64,000 nucleotides of DNA from Adiantum capillus-veneris (lineage: Eukaryota > Streptophyta > Polypodiopsida > Polypodiales > Pteridaceae), in contig CM043949.1 of NCBI GenBank assembly GCA_014529385.2, positions 113,713,477-113,777,476 on the forward strand. The letters are read 5' to 3'. Made by a program: the position numbers and the translations under genes. The notes beneath the pieces were generated by a model. The model worked only from the letters and a program-made list of their open reading frames with translations, was not told the DNA's origin and did no database searches. How positions within the stretch are numbered: the stretch's first letter is position 1; each line of letters opens with the position of its first letter. This document shows positions 52,700-64,000 of the stretch, one piece after another.

Positions 52700-55600
52700 A
52701 TGTCTCTTCAAAATCACTTGTCCACTAGGCTTCAAAAAGATGGAGAACGAGCTTTCTTTATACGAACATTTTCTTGTGAGCTACGAGAAGATCTAGCATC
52801 ACAATATTGCCAAGATCTTTTGCAACGCTCTGAGGTAAAAGTGTTATGGCCAAAAATAAGATATAACTTATTTTCTAAGGGGAAAAAAGTTTGGAATATA
52901 CAAAAGATTTTTCTTGATGGTTTGGTTGATTGGGATGGAAATTTAAACTTAGTGTTGGCAAAAGAAAAGTTAGGCCTAATCAAATATCACAAAATGACCC
53001 ACTATGGAGGTGGAAACATGCCTTTATCATTGATGCACTATAGAATGAGTATGATAATCCGTCTCATTCCATCAAAACGACTTTGTACTTATGAAAAGCC
53101 CTGGTAGATTCAACATAAGTTACCTAGAAGAATGCTTTTATGAGATCATACTTCTTGTGAAGTTAAAGTAATTTATGTATTTTCATGTTTGTTTATTTCT
53201 CAGAGCATTGAAGTGCTTAACCTTGTAATGGAGAGAGAATTTGTGTTTGATGAATGGGCTAGTACCTCTTGAAAGCCATAGTTTATTTCTCTTAGAGCAT
53301 GTTGTGTCGTAGCTTAATGGATATTACAAACATGGCTAGTTATTTTTCTTCGACAGTTATGGAGAGAACACAGTTTTGGAAGTGTGATTGCAATTATCTT
53401 TGGAAGCATTCCAACAATGGTTGGTGCCTTGTAGCCAAGTGTACCTTTTATCACCACAAACAACAAGATGTTCTAAGAAATCTCCATCCTTCCATTAGCA
53501 AAAAACAAAAAATGGATTCAGAACAAAGACTAGATCTTGCCAATGACCTGAGTGATAGTAGAGAAATTAACCATCTAGCCAAACACATTGATGGACCCCA
53601 TAATGCAACACCTACCCGAGCCATGGGACAAGGCAAGAAGCCCAACAATTCTCAAAGAAATACATGGTGCACATGTAACATGTATTGTGCAGGTGGTAGA
53701 CAAGTTCATGCATCAACCTATTATCGCCATCAAGCTTTGGCACATAATTTTGAAAGCTTCAAAAATAGTTTTGGTTTATCTTCTCCACTAGATTCATAAG
53801 GAGATATGGAAGAGAATGATGAACATCAGGCTCAAGTCTCTGAGGTTGATGATGATGGCAATGACATCATTGATGAGCCGATGTCTATTAGTGAAAATGA
53901 AGAAAATCAATCTTCTCCTCTATACTTGGAGCTAGTTGAGAGGATACTAGAGCTCCAAAATTTATGGGATGAACATAAACTACCAATAGGTGTGCAAGAT
54001 GCATTGCTTCGCATCCTATTTGGAGACTTGGGGGGGGCTAGAGTGATTAAAAATGCTTCCAAGAGAAGGATGGCTAGGCTATAGTTCAACTTCCTCCTAC
54101 ATGGGAAGGTGACCTTGGAGGGATTCAAATTCCGGCTTGTTGGGATCAATTGCAAACCATGCTTAAAGGTCTTGGCATGGTTTCTTCCTTGCGCTATCGC
54201 ATCTGCACAGGTAGTGATGTAGCCAAGCATCCACCCAAGCTTCTTCAACCAAGCAATGAGGACAACTTTATAGGAGAGGTTCTTAAGTGCACATGTGAAG
54301 GTGGATCATTGTCATCGAGGCTTAAACGTGATTGCTTGGAATGTTGTGAGAAGTGTCCAGTTTGTGCAAAAGCAAGGAAATCAATGCTTTCCTTTGACTA
54401 CATTCCCATCGGGCCTCAACTAAAGCTATTGACAAAGAGTAGAACTTATTGCCACGAGCTACTATGTTTATGGAGGCACAAAGAGAAATGGCTCAAGGGA
54501 GATGCAATTAGCAACCAAAGAAGAATTGTTGATTTTTGGGATGGGCAAAAATTCCAAGAAGTCAAGGACTTTTGGGATCCATCAGCATCTTATGAGCTAC
54601 CAATTGTCTGCTCTAATCCTCTTTGCAAGAATTCTTACACTACTTTTCCTACCAGTAGACGTTATAAAGCTCTTAAAAATGTTGTGGGAGAAGAGTACAC
54701 CTTTTTCTGCATCGAGTGTAAAGAGGACATTGTGTGTAAAAAGAGCCTACAAAAGGTACATAGAACCATCACATTGTTGTTTTTTTTTTTAAGATCTCAG
54801 GATTTCAAACCCAACTTATTTTTTGGGTGGCCATGTGAATAGGGTGATCCTCGAAATGTAGCATTGTTGCTACATTGGAATGGATTTCAGACATCACAGA
54901 CAACCCAAAAGAGTTGTGGGGTAGTAGAGGTCATGGTGTTGAATCCAAGAATCAATTCTTCCATTGATATCTTGCCAGTTCCGTTTATCCCTCAAAGTTG
55001 CAAGAAAATTATGAATGTTTCTGGTGAAGTTTTTGGGGCATTTTTGGAACCTTTTCTAGATGAGCTGGAAAGCCTATACCTAAATGGTGTGGAGGGGTTG
55101 TATGACTATCCCATAGAGAAGATCTTTGGTGCCAATCAACAAGGTCTTTCAAATCTATGTACGATACGCACTATGGTCATGATGCTTACAGGAGACCATC
55201 CGGCACAGTGAAAAATAGGCCTCTTCAAGAATGGAGGACAAGAGTTTTGCAGGCGTGATAAACCTCAAGCAACTCTAGTACAACCTGGTATAGGATCAAA
55301 AGAGGGGTGATACATCTATAATGAAAATCACCGACAAGCTAGATATCCACCTTCAAAGAGGACCATTGAGGATATGACAAAAGCTCTTAATGAAGCTAAA
55401 CGGTGTTGCACAGACAAAGAAAAGGAAGCATCATGGAAAGAAGCTGGTCTCTCAGGAGAGTCCATACTCTGGAGATTATATGATCTATATGGATTTGATC
55501 TCTCTCTAGATTTAGTCTACGACCCAATGCATATCTTATCATTGAATGTATTCAAGAAATATATCTCACATTTATTTGAAAGTGTTGAGGCTCCTCTGAA

Positions 55601-56768
55601 GAAACAAATCGATGCTACTGTGTGTGTTGTTAAAGAGGCAACACCTTCCTCCATTCGATATGGACGTTGGCCTAACTCCCCAAGCATCTAGTTTGCAAGT
55701 TTCAAGGCAGAGGAGAACCAAAAGTTCATCCAGTGGTGTCTACCATATGTTTTGAGAGTTGTTAGTGGCATTCCTCCTGAAATGCATGTTTTGGGATTTT
55801 TGCTGATTGACATTGCACACAGCTTCTACAACCATAGTAGAGATCATGGATAGTCTGTGAAAGACATAGAAGTTGTGAAGACATTGCTACAATCATGGAG
55901 AGTTCAAAATGAAGAAATCTTTGGTGTGAACTCATCACCTCTAGAACATGTAGCTGGTATGTATATTTTGATTAGTTAACAATAAGTTTGATATATTTGT
56001 TTAGGAGAGTAATCTCTTGATAACTTGTTTATAGGTAATGGTGAGATGCTTGATGATGTCTTGCGCCATGGGTTGCACGACCGCTTTTGGTGTTACATAT
56101 TTGAGCGTCTTGTAAAGGCATACAGCTCCATCAGAACAAATAACATGATCGATGAAGCTTCATTTGCAAAGTTATATTTGAGAAGGTTCTTCATAAGAGC
56201 TTTTCACGGTATCCGTGGTGATAGTGACAATATCTTACCTTCTGAAAGGTTTCTGAAGGACCTACATTGTGCATTGATTCTTTCTCAAAGCAACTCGCTA
56301 TTAGCAGATGCTCCATCACATGATTGCTCTCCGTCACATATGGATGGACTATTGGTTGTGTCTTCAATTGAAAAGGCTAAATCTATGTGGAGTGATCTAT
56401 TAAAATATGGAAGCAATTCACCATGCACTAGAAATCTTCTTCTCAAAGGGATTGCAATATCAAAGAAGAGATGTACTTATAGAGATCCTACTAGTGAGGA
56501 GAAAACTTATCCAAAGAAGTTTTGGAACATTCCAGAGCAGTACTTCCAATGTTTGGAAGTAAAGACATACCAAAAGGTCCTCTTTGAAGGGATATATTTA
56601 ATGTGGGCACCAATGTCATAGCGAAGGTGGATACCGATGATGCAACAGTGGAACACAGGGGTCATTGGAAGGCTTATATAACATCCTTGTTCTCAACACA
56701 GTTTGATGGAAAGTGTATGATTTTCTTTGGTGGACGGTATTACAAGCAATGTATTGTGGGAAACGGGG
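52700..56768 (+). pseudogene. CACTA/EnSpm TNP2-like transposase gene, decayed and truncated
   Basis: Fragments in order: 52700-53107 (MSLQNHLSTRLQKDGE); 53299-53799 with a Cys-His group (CTCNMYCAGGRQVHASTYYRH); acidic piece 53806-54084; 54150-54842 with CEKCPVCAKARKSM, FDYIPIGPQLKLL and FWDGQKFQEVKDFWDP; 54864-55211 with LPVPFIPQSCKK, FLEPFLDELESLYLNGVEGL and MLTGDHPAQ, the same order as the I-P-G-P, PLidELk-LW-GV-tyD and DfPA blocks of the TNP2 transposase family (PF02992-type); 55374-55691 with YDPMHILSLNVFKKY, matching the D-MH--kNV block; 56025-56621 and a shifted frame to 56768 (GKCMIFFGGRYYKQCI). Frameshifts, stops (54082, 54841, 55209, 55689) and one intron-like gap (55955-56035) occur. 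The end is cut by an LTR at 56771; no TIR found. Confidence 0.68.
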
Positions 56769-56770
56769 AC

Positions 56771-57041
56771 TGTTAACCCTCACGGCACACGGACAACCTA
56801 TGATCTATAAACGTTGTATTGTTTAGAGTCAGGTACCAGGCTTGTCGGATCAATAGGAACATGGTAAGGGTGATCGCCGATGACAGGTGCACTCTAACTC
56901 GAATATTCAAGGAGTTAGTTGGCTAAGTATGGGCGCCCAAGTGTGAATGGGGTGAGCTCATATAAAAGCCACTAAACCTAATTTTTACTCATTCTCTCAT
57001 TGTGCAATAGAAGTTGCTCTTGCTCCATCTCCACCATCTCC

Positions 57042-57089
<48 letters not shown>

Positions 57090-57335
57090 GAGAGAGAGAG
57101 AGAGAGTGAGAGTGTGTGTGCAATCGAGCGTTGCGGCGGCACGATGGCGGCGAGGCGGTTGAGCGCGGCGTAGCGGCGTCTCCCTCTTCTTCGCGGCGCG
57201 GGAATCCTTCATTCGCAACTACGCAGGAGGGTGAGTGACACACCATTCTTCCTTGTGAGCTTGTCTGTTGTATGACTGTGTGCTAGGAGCCTTTGTGGAT
57301 CACACACGGCACGTAGCAAGTCCCTAGCCGTGACA
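56771..57335 (+). repeat. inverted (+ oriented) LTR of the Athila/Tat-like gypsy family
   Basis: Starts TGTTAACCCTCACGGCACAC, ends CCCTAGCCGTGACA (TG...CA), and is followed by a PBS. It is the reverse complement of the LTR at 57355-57959. Contains (GT)n at 57042-57084 and a (GA)n tract. Confidence 0.9.
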
Positions 57336-57339
57336 TTTT

Positions 57340-57354
57340 TGGTGCCGCTGCCGG

Positions 57355-57357
<3 letters not shown>
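57340..57357 (+). promoter_or_regulatory. primer binding site, tRNA-Asp-like
   Basis: TGGTGCCGCTGCCGGGGA lies 4 bases after the LTR end. Its complement ends ...GGCAGCGGCACCA, close to the 3' end of plant tRNA-Asp, the primer of Athila elements. Confidence 0.75.
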
Positions 57358-57959
<602 letters not shown>

Positions 57960-57973
57960 TACCCCCCTTCCTG
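57960..57973 (-). promoter_or_regulatory. polypurine tract of the - strand gypsy element
   Basis: On the - strand CAGGAAGGGGGGTA directly precedes the LTR start TGTTAACCC. Confidence 0.88.
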
Positions 57974-59344
57974 ATGTAGATTCCGTCCTCGGAAGCTATC
58001 CAGTTGAAGCTCGTTCGTCGAGATGGAAGAGCAGTCGACATGGATGTGCGTAGCCTTCTTCAATCACTGCAAAATCAAACAACATTGCCACAGTAATTGC
58101 ATTCTCATATACAATTAAAAATCATATGCAATTTTAGACAGACAAATTGATTGGTAACATAATTTTAGACAATTTGTCAACAATAAACATTAAATTGCAA
58201 TATAATCAAATGCATAAACAGATGTAAAGGTTAAAAATTAAACAAGTCCGGGGTCGCTAATTTAACGATCAAAAGGCACTAGAGCTCGACTATTAATACC
58301 ATGGGTAACTTCTCAATTTTTTTTATTTTTATTTTTTTTTGTCAATTAAGTTGTTTAATCGCGAGAGCCAAGTATTTGATGTTCGAGGGCTGACTAGAGG
58401 CTATACCTAGAAGACCTTGTAGTTAAGCTACGATAAAAGGAATTTCTCATGAGATCATTGCCTGACTGGTTACCTTTTCTTTGACCCCCCAAAGTCTTTT
58501 CACATTGATTCAATTTTGATGTGTGTGCTTATTTTGTATGCCTTGGGTTTTTTGCTTTTCAAGGAAAAGCGCCCACACTGGGAACCTCTAGGGCTCTAGT
58601 ACCATAGGCGATACATGTGAGTGAAGTACCAATTTAAGCAAGGATTTCTCTTCCAGCTTAAAATTTTACATTATGGCACTTTGATTTTTTGTTTGTTCAT
58701 TTTCAGCATTTTAATTTTGTAACTTTGGGGGGTCATATAACATTGTTACCCTCGCCAGGCTCATCACATTAGTAAACTCCCTTTATAATACTTAAGCTAA
58801 AGGTCAATAGGGTTAAGCCCACTAGAAAGCCCTAGTACATTTCACACAATGCTGCCTAAATCGGATTAAGAACCTAAGTAACCATTGCGTATTAGGAAGG
58901 CATTCCCCATGGTATTAAGAGAAGATTTCGAATACCTAGCTTGGTCAAACCAGCTTAGTCGGACTGCTTGATTTTTAAACCTAGACAAGTGATTATGACA
59001 AAACATTACATTGAATTAAATGTTTGATACTAAGCAAATGCGTTGAATATTATGCTACCAATCACAATCAAAGCAGACAAACATGGATGCAAAAAGATAA
59101 GGGCAATGCTAATGGACATAAAACACCTGTTTGTGTTGATGGTCGCGCTTAATTTGAAGTGTGAACGAGAGAAAGGTTCCATGAAGGTCCAAATCCTATC
59201 AATAGCAACACGCTCCTGTACACACTAGGAAACAAAAGGAATACCTCCAGGAGGCACATTAGTGGAAAAAGGTACCAACACTTATTGAACACAACAAAAA
59301 ACATAAGGAACCCTAACCTAATTATTTGCACTCCCCCTAAAGAG
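57974..59344 (-). other. 3' non-coding internal region of the - strand gypsy element
   Basis: About 1.4 kb between the small ORF and the PPT without a supportable gene. Confidence 0.6.
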
Positions 59345-59766
59345 TCAAGGGAATAGGATATTGTAGAGGTTGGGGGGAAACCCTAAGGCTAAACTCCTAT
59401 CCTCGTCGTCGAGATAAACAAAGTCATCATCCATGAGACCATATGTGCCATCCGTGTAGTCATGTAAATTTTCTTCTTCATCATAGGTGCCCATGTTTAC
59501 TAAGAAGGTCACTAGACACCTATAGTCATCTTGGTCAAAAGGGTAGGCTTGTGCAATGGGAAAAACGCTCTCTACTAAGTATGGATCAGACGTGGTCAAG
59601 AGACGTATTAGCCATTCTAACTCCTCAAAATTCCTCTCACATGCTAGCGTACCTATCAAATCCCATTCACATGCAAGCACTGGAAAGACCATGTGAAATA
59701 TTTGTGAAAAGTAACGAGGGTACCTCTCACCCAAGGCAGGAGCGGATGACTCTAGCGTACTAGCCA
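59345..59766 (-). CDS. small acidic accessory ORF of the - strand gypsy element, unknown function
   Basis: Intact 140-residue frame from ATG 59766 (MASTLESSAPALGERYPRYF) to TAG 59345. The start was chosen as the first ATG with a clean context; the frame is open for 12 codons more upstream. The C-terminal half is strongly acidic (MGTYDEEENLHDYTDG, MDDDFVYLDDEDRS). No transmembrane or signal segment evident; family unknown. It follows the pol frame by about 250 bp on the same strand, in the env-like/extra-ORF zone of Athila/Tat elements. Its intact state alongside a nearly intact pol suggests that it is part of the element's programme. Confidence 0.5.
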
Positions 59767-59994
59767 TATATGTACACGCAAATAGATGATGGTTAGAGTG
59801 CAAATATTATAAGGGTCGTGTTCTTGTGCATAATTTGTTTTTATGATTTGTGTTATGGCTCTTGCTCTTTTACTTTTTTATCTTGTTTTTGTGAGTATAA
59901 GGCTTTATATATACATTCCCTAAGATCGGAGATTAAGAGGTCAGGGAGAAAGGTTGAGAGGGAAGCAAGTGAATGATGGATGTCCACAAACACT

Positions 59995-60005
59995 CCCCCC
60001 TTCCT
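59995..60005 (-). promoter_or_regulatory. internal PPT-like tract 1
   Basis: AGGAAGGGGGG on the - strand, identical to the core of the real PPT at 57962-57972, just after the end of pol. Confidence 0.55.
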
Positions 60006-60013
60006 TGGGTAGA

Positions 60014-63000
60014 TCATACCGTTTGAAATGAGCTCGTCACCCTTTGAAACCAATTGTTCCAGTTGGTAATAGGTAAGGATTTTTGCCAGTAGTTTTTTAT
60101 AACCCTAGGTGCCTCGTCAAGTTGCAAGGGTGGTAAGGTACTCTCCCAGGATCGAACTTGAAGTGGTTCATCAGGTACTTCTTGAACACTGGGAGGTGTG
60201 GATTCTTTTGTAGCTTCATGGAGGTCCACTACTATAGATGGAGGCTGTGTAGAAGCTTTTACCTCTATGGATGTATTATATGAGGAGCTAGAAGCTTCAT
60301 GGAACTCCCCCCTTCCTGAGCGAGGTGGGATAAATTGGTTTTGCCTTGGAGCCCAAACTAGCTCTGGACTAGGTGTGTAGCATTCTGTGATCTTTCCCTT
60401 CCCACGGTCCGTCGTTGGCTTTAGCGTTACACTGTTTGACTCATATGGGTTATTTGTCGATAGGGAAGGACACATTTTACATTTAGGTACCCAGATTTGA
60501 TCATTTCCTTTATAGTATCCTTGGGCTTTTAACAGTCGTTTAGGAATCCAGTGCCACGTTTTCTTACATTTCTTGGAGCGAGTGGGACGTTTCTTACGAG
60601 GCTTCCGTTTTTTAGCATCGGCCATGGTTACTAAAGAAGCTTTAGGGACCCACTTGTATGCTTTCTTTGTTATATTAGGATGGTTCTTGTGTGTCTCAAG
60701 CTTTCTTTCAACTACATCAGTTGAAGATCTAGAGAGTTGGGCTATGGGGACGTATGGTTCAACCTCCTGGACATGCAATGTCCTGGGTTTTATATCCTTA
60801 GGCAATATCTCAGGGACTATGGCTTGAGTGGTAGGGATAAGAGTTGGTTTTTGTGTTGTGACACCCCCAGTCCCCCAATCAATAGTGCATTTGGTGGCTA
60901 TCATCCACGTGCGTCCTAGGTTTATATTACCCTCCATAGTTCCAGTAGGCATGACCAAAAAGTCTTGAGCTACAATTCCATTTTCATAACTGACAGAAGT
61001 GTGCCAGATTCCAAAAACCGTAGTTTTTTTCTTGTTGACACCCTTGACTTGGATAATACTCTCAGATAGAGGTGGCTTCCCTAACTGACACCACACCCCA
61101 TAGGATAGCAGATTATATTTAGCACCCGTGTCCAATAAGGCGTTATATAGCACTTTTCCATAGGCACTATTTAACTCAATAGGGTATCGTAGAGGTGTGT
61201 CAGAGTCCAACCAATCCTCTTCGATTTCCACGTGGAATGCATTTGTGACTTCAAGGTTAGCCTCTCGTTTTTGTCTTATACGTTGTTGTCGCTCCTTAGC
61301 CTCAGCTTGAGCTTGTATCTTCTTTAACTCGGTTTGTGCTTTGGCGGCCTTCTTTTGATGAATAGCCCGTAGTTCTTCTTGGCTTAAAGGATCATAATAT
61401 CTTTTGAATTTACTCCCATTGAGGAATCCAATGGTTTCAACTCCATCAAGAGTTTCCACACGAAGGGTACCTTGTGGGGTAATTTCACATACTCTAAATG
61501 GTCCTTTACCAGCATATTTCAACTTTTTCTTCTCTTTACGTACTCCATACATAAGGACTTTATCACCAACTTTGATGTCCTTGTCCTTCACATGGCGATC
61601 AAACCACTTCTTTCTCCTATCCTTTTCCACAAGAGCATTTTGCACAGCCAACTGTCTCTCTTCGTCTAGTTTTTCTAAGATATACAAACGCTCGGTTAAG
61701 GGGTTACCATTCCTTCCTTCTTGCGAAGCTACCCTAAGACTAGGAATGACAAACTCCCAAGGCATAACCGCTTCTTGGCCGTATACCATTTTGAATGGTG
61801 TAAAGTTAATAGCCACTTTATAAGCAGTACGATAAGCCCATAGAGCAGATGTCAACTTCAAATCCCAATCAATGCGATGAGCTTCTACCGTCCTGGTTAA
61901 AATAGAGATTAGAGTCTTGTTGGTGCTCTCGGCTTGTCCATTAGCTTGCGGGTAATAAGGTGTAGACTTATGGTGGGATATCATAAAGGTCATGGTAAGC
62001 TCTCTTATTACCTCATTTATAAAATGGGTACCATTATCACTAACAATTTCAAAAGGGCAACCAAATCTTGTGATAATGTTCTCAAAAAGAAACTTAGCTG
62101 TTGTCCTCGCGTCAGCTTTTTGTGAAGCCTTAGCTTCATCCCACTTTGTTACATAGTCCGTAGCAACGAGAATATATCGAGATTGAGTGTTGCGAGCTGC
62201 GGGACTAATTGGACCTACAAAGTCTAAGCCCCATTTTTCAAATGGTTGGGTTACTTTAATAGGATGTAAGGGCATTCTGTCTTTGCGCTGTGTGGTCTTG
62301 TAACGTTGGCACTCATCACACCCTTTTGTAAAAAGTGATGCATCCTTAAATAAAGTTGGCCACCAATAGCCTCATTGCAGCACCTTTCTAGCAGTCAGGT
62401 CTCTTGAAAAATGTCCTCTTGCTATGCCCATATGTGCTTCTTGCAAGATATACAAATATTCATCCTCGCGGGCACAACGCCTAAGAATATCTTCCTTGCC
62501 TAGTCTATACAGAGTTCCGGCAATCAAACAATAGGGTTCACATTCTTTTACTAGCCTTCGAGCGATATCCTTACGAAGTTCCTTGGGTGGAAAACCATTA
62601 ACTAAAAAGTTAACAATGTTCTCACTCCATTCAGGCATAGTCTCAACTATGAATAGGGAAGTATCGGGTAATTCATCATCAACTCCTGTAGGGGCTTCAC
62701 CATTGGGTATGCGAGACAAATGATCAGCCATGACGTGCCTTTTACCGGGTCTCACTACAATCGTGAAATCAAACTCCAGAAGAATTAACAACCATCGTGT
62801 GATTCTTCCTGTGGAGCATGGCTTGTTTACCAGATACAGCAACGCTTGATGATCCACATAAAATACAAACTTGTTTGCCAGAAGGTAGTAGCGAAATTTC
62901 TTTACTGCATAAACCATTGCTAAACCTTCTCGCTCTGTAGTGGTGTAGTTCCTTTCAGCATCGTTCAATTGACGGCTTGCAAAGCTAATGGGATAGTCCA

Positions 63001-64000
63001 ATTTATGTTCTCCTGGTTGAGTGAGAACACACCCAATAGCAAAGTTTGATGCATCAATATGCACATGGAAAATGACATCCCAGTTAGGTGTCCTTAAAAT
63101 CGGAGCACTTGCTAGTGTTTTCTTCAATTGTTCATAGGCCTGGTCACACTCTTCAGTCCATTTAAATTCAATGAGAAGCTTGTACAAAGGACGTGCTATC
63201 TCAGCGAAAAATAAAATAAACCGTCGATAATAACCCATGTGTCCCATGAACCTTTGAACTCCCTTGTAATTGGTTGGTGGTGGTAACTCTAGAATCACTT
63301 TAATTTTGCTCTCATCGGTTGAGATACCATTCTTAGATACTATATGCCCTAAAATAACTCCATGCTTGACCCAAAATTGGCATTTGAACGGGTTCAATGA
63401 GATACGATATAACCTACACTTTTCAAACACCTTCCGCAAACATGATAGATGTTCTTTCCAAGAAGAGTAAACACAAAGGTCGTCTAAGAAAGCTTCACAA
63501 AACTCTCTCAAATATTCTTTAAAAGCAGTGTTTATTAATCGTTGGAATGTAGCAGGGGCATTTGTTAAGCCAAAAGCCATCACACGAAATGCAAACACGC
63601 CAAATTCTGTGATGAAGGCAGTTTTAGCTTGGTCCTCTAGCGCTATCGTGATTTGGTTGTAGCCTGAGTACCCATCTAGAAAGCTATAAGCTTCCTTGCC
63701 TGCAACTCTTTCGAGTACATGTTCGGAATATGGTAGGGGGTAATGGTCTCTTCTAGTAGCTGCATTAACTTTTTTGAGGTCCACGCACACCCTGAGTTTC
63801 CCATTCTTTTTTGGCACGATAACTATTGGAGACACCCATTCAGAGTGTTCAATAGGATATATGAACCCACATTTGATAAGCTTTTCTAGTTCTTCTTGAA
63901 TGATCTTTGCGTACTTAGGATTCATCGGGTAGGGTCTTTGTTGTACGGGCTTCGCAGTGCTAATCATAGGGATTGTATGTTGGACCACAGAAGGTGGAAC
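60014..64000 (-). pseudogene. pol of Athila/Tat-like gypsy element: RT-RH-INT plus a downstream retropepsin-like domain (partial; one stop)
   Basis: One frame runs from the window edge to TGA/TAG at 60014, broken only by TGA at 62374-62372 between QEAHM/ARKVLQ and GYWWPTLF. RT: WVSPIVIVPKKNGKLRVCVD, FLDGYSGYNQI, FGLTNAPATFQRL, FLDDL (YxDD-type). RNase H: HIDASNFAIGCVLTQ, YVDHQALLYL. Integrase: H-x3-H/C-x2-C finger (HMGIARGHF...CDECQ), D in VATDYVTKW, D in IVSDNGTHF, E in YYPQANGQAEST: D-D-E intact. Past integrase and a basic/Gln-rich linker, residues near 61215-60860 read LLDTGAKYNLLS and NLGRTWMIATKCTIDWGTGG, the D-T-G and I-L-G-R blocks of a retropepsin. A Lys/Arg-rich and Pro/Ser-rich tail (KKRKPRKKRPTRSKK) follows. 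Gag and any upstream protease lie outside the window. Confidence 0.88.
60307..60317 (-). promoter_or_regulatory. internal PPT-like tract 2
   Basis: AGGAAGGGGGG on the - strand again, inside the coding tail of pol. Confidence 0.5.

Noticed and set aside
59345-60014. Envelope gene of the - strand gypsy element
   Set aside because: Neither the small ORF nor the pol tail shows a signal peptide or membrane segment; the tail instead has a retropepsin-like block.

Overview
The window is a transposon-dense stretch of a large plant nuclear genome. I see no convincing ordinary host gene, tRNA, rRNA or CRISPR array. Evidence for a land plant: plant-type Ty3/gypsy elements (an initiator-Met primer site with a C-terminal chromodomain in one family, a tRNA-Asp-like primer site with an Athila/Tat-like RT in the other), a CACTA-type terminus, GT-AG introns of plant size, and heavy CT/GA, GT/CA and poly-C/poly-G tracts. 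A fern or other non-seed plant would fit, but that is inference only.

Layout. (1) 1518-18588: one Ty3/gypsy chromodomain retrotransposon with two ~1.65 kb LTRs, PBS, decayed gag-pol, PPT and a near-perfect target duplication. Its integrase is split by an ~8.2 kb DNA transposon (7842-16000) with ~45 bp terminal inverted repeats. That transposon carries a four-exon transposase-like gene, a histone H3-like gene with an H3 tail and an intact-looking histone fold separated by a long acidic insert, a 230 bp fold-back element, and a divergent three-exon gene of unknown function. Splice phases close perfectly in both spliced genes. All premature stops are of the type CAA/CAG/CGA to stop. (2) 22246-23875: solo LTR of the same gypsy family with a perfect 5 bp target duplication. 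(3) 27050-28400: an array of ~170 bp units each containing a hairpin, followed by a degenerate TAACCTAAC array, then a CACTA-like terminus at 29135. (4) 29136-34389: a second, deleted copy of the gypsy family. (5) 35412-45546: a second gene-rich DNA transposon (~10.1 kb) with 25 bp inverted termini matching at 24 positions. It has a multi-exon DDE-type transposase on the + strand, and on the - strand a coiled-coil/RING-like/acidic multi-exon gene and an FCP1-type (HAD) phosphatase-like gene. Its introns and the gap between the convergent genes are filled with ACCGGT/ACTGGT-rich satellites. (6) 45547-52690: non-coding, with a 512 bp tandem duplication and large microsatellites. (7) 52700-56768: a decayed CACTA/TNP2-like transposase gene cut off by (8) a head-to-head pair of LTRs (56771-57959) ending a - strand Athila/Tat-like gypsy element that runs off the right edge. 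Its pol is nearly intact, and it has a retropepsin-like domain placed after integrase plus an additional small intact ORF.

The most notable content is the H3-like gene inside a TIR-bounded transposon, the second accessory-gene-carrying transposon with a phosphatase-like gene, and the gypsy element with a protease-like domain in the post-integrase position.
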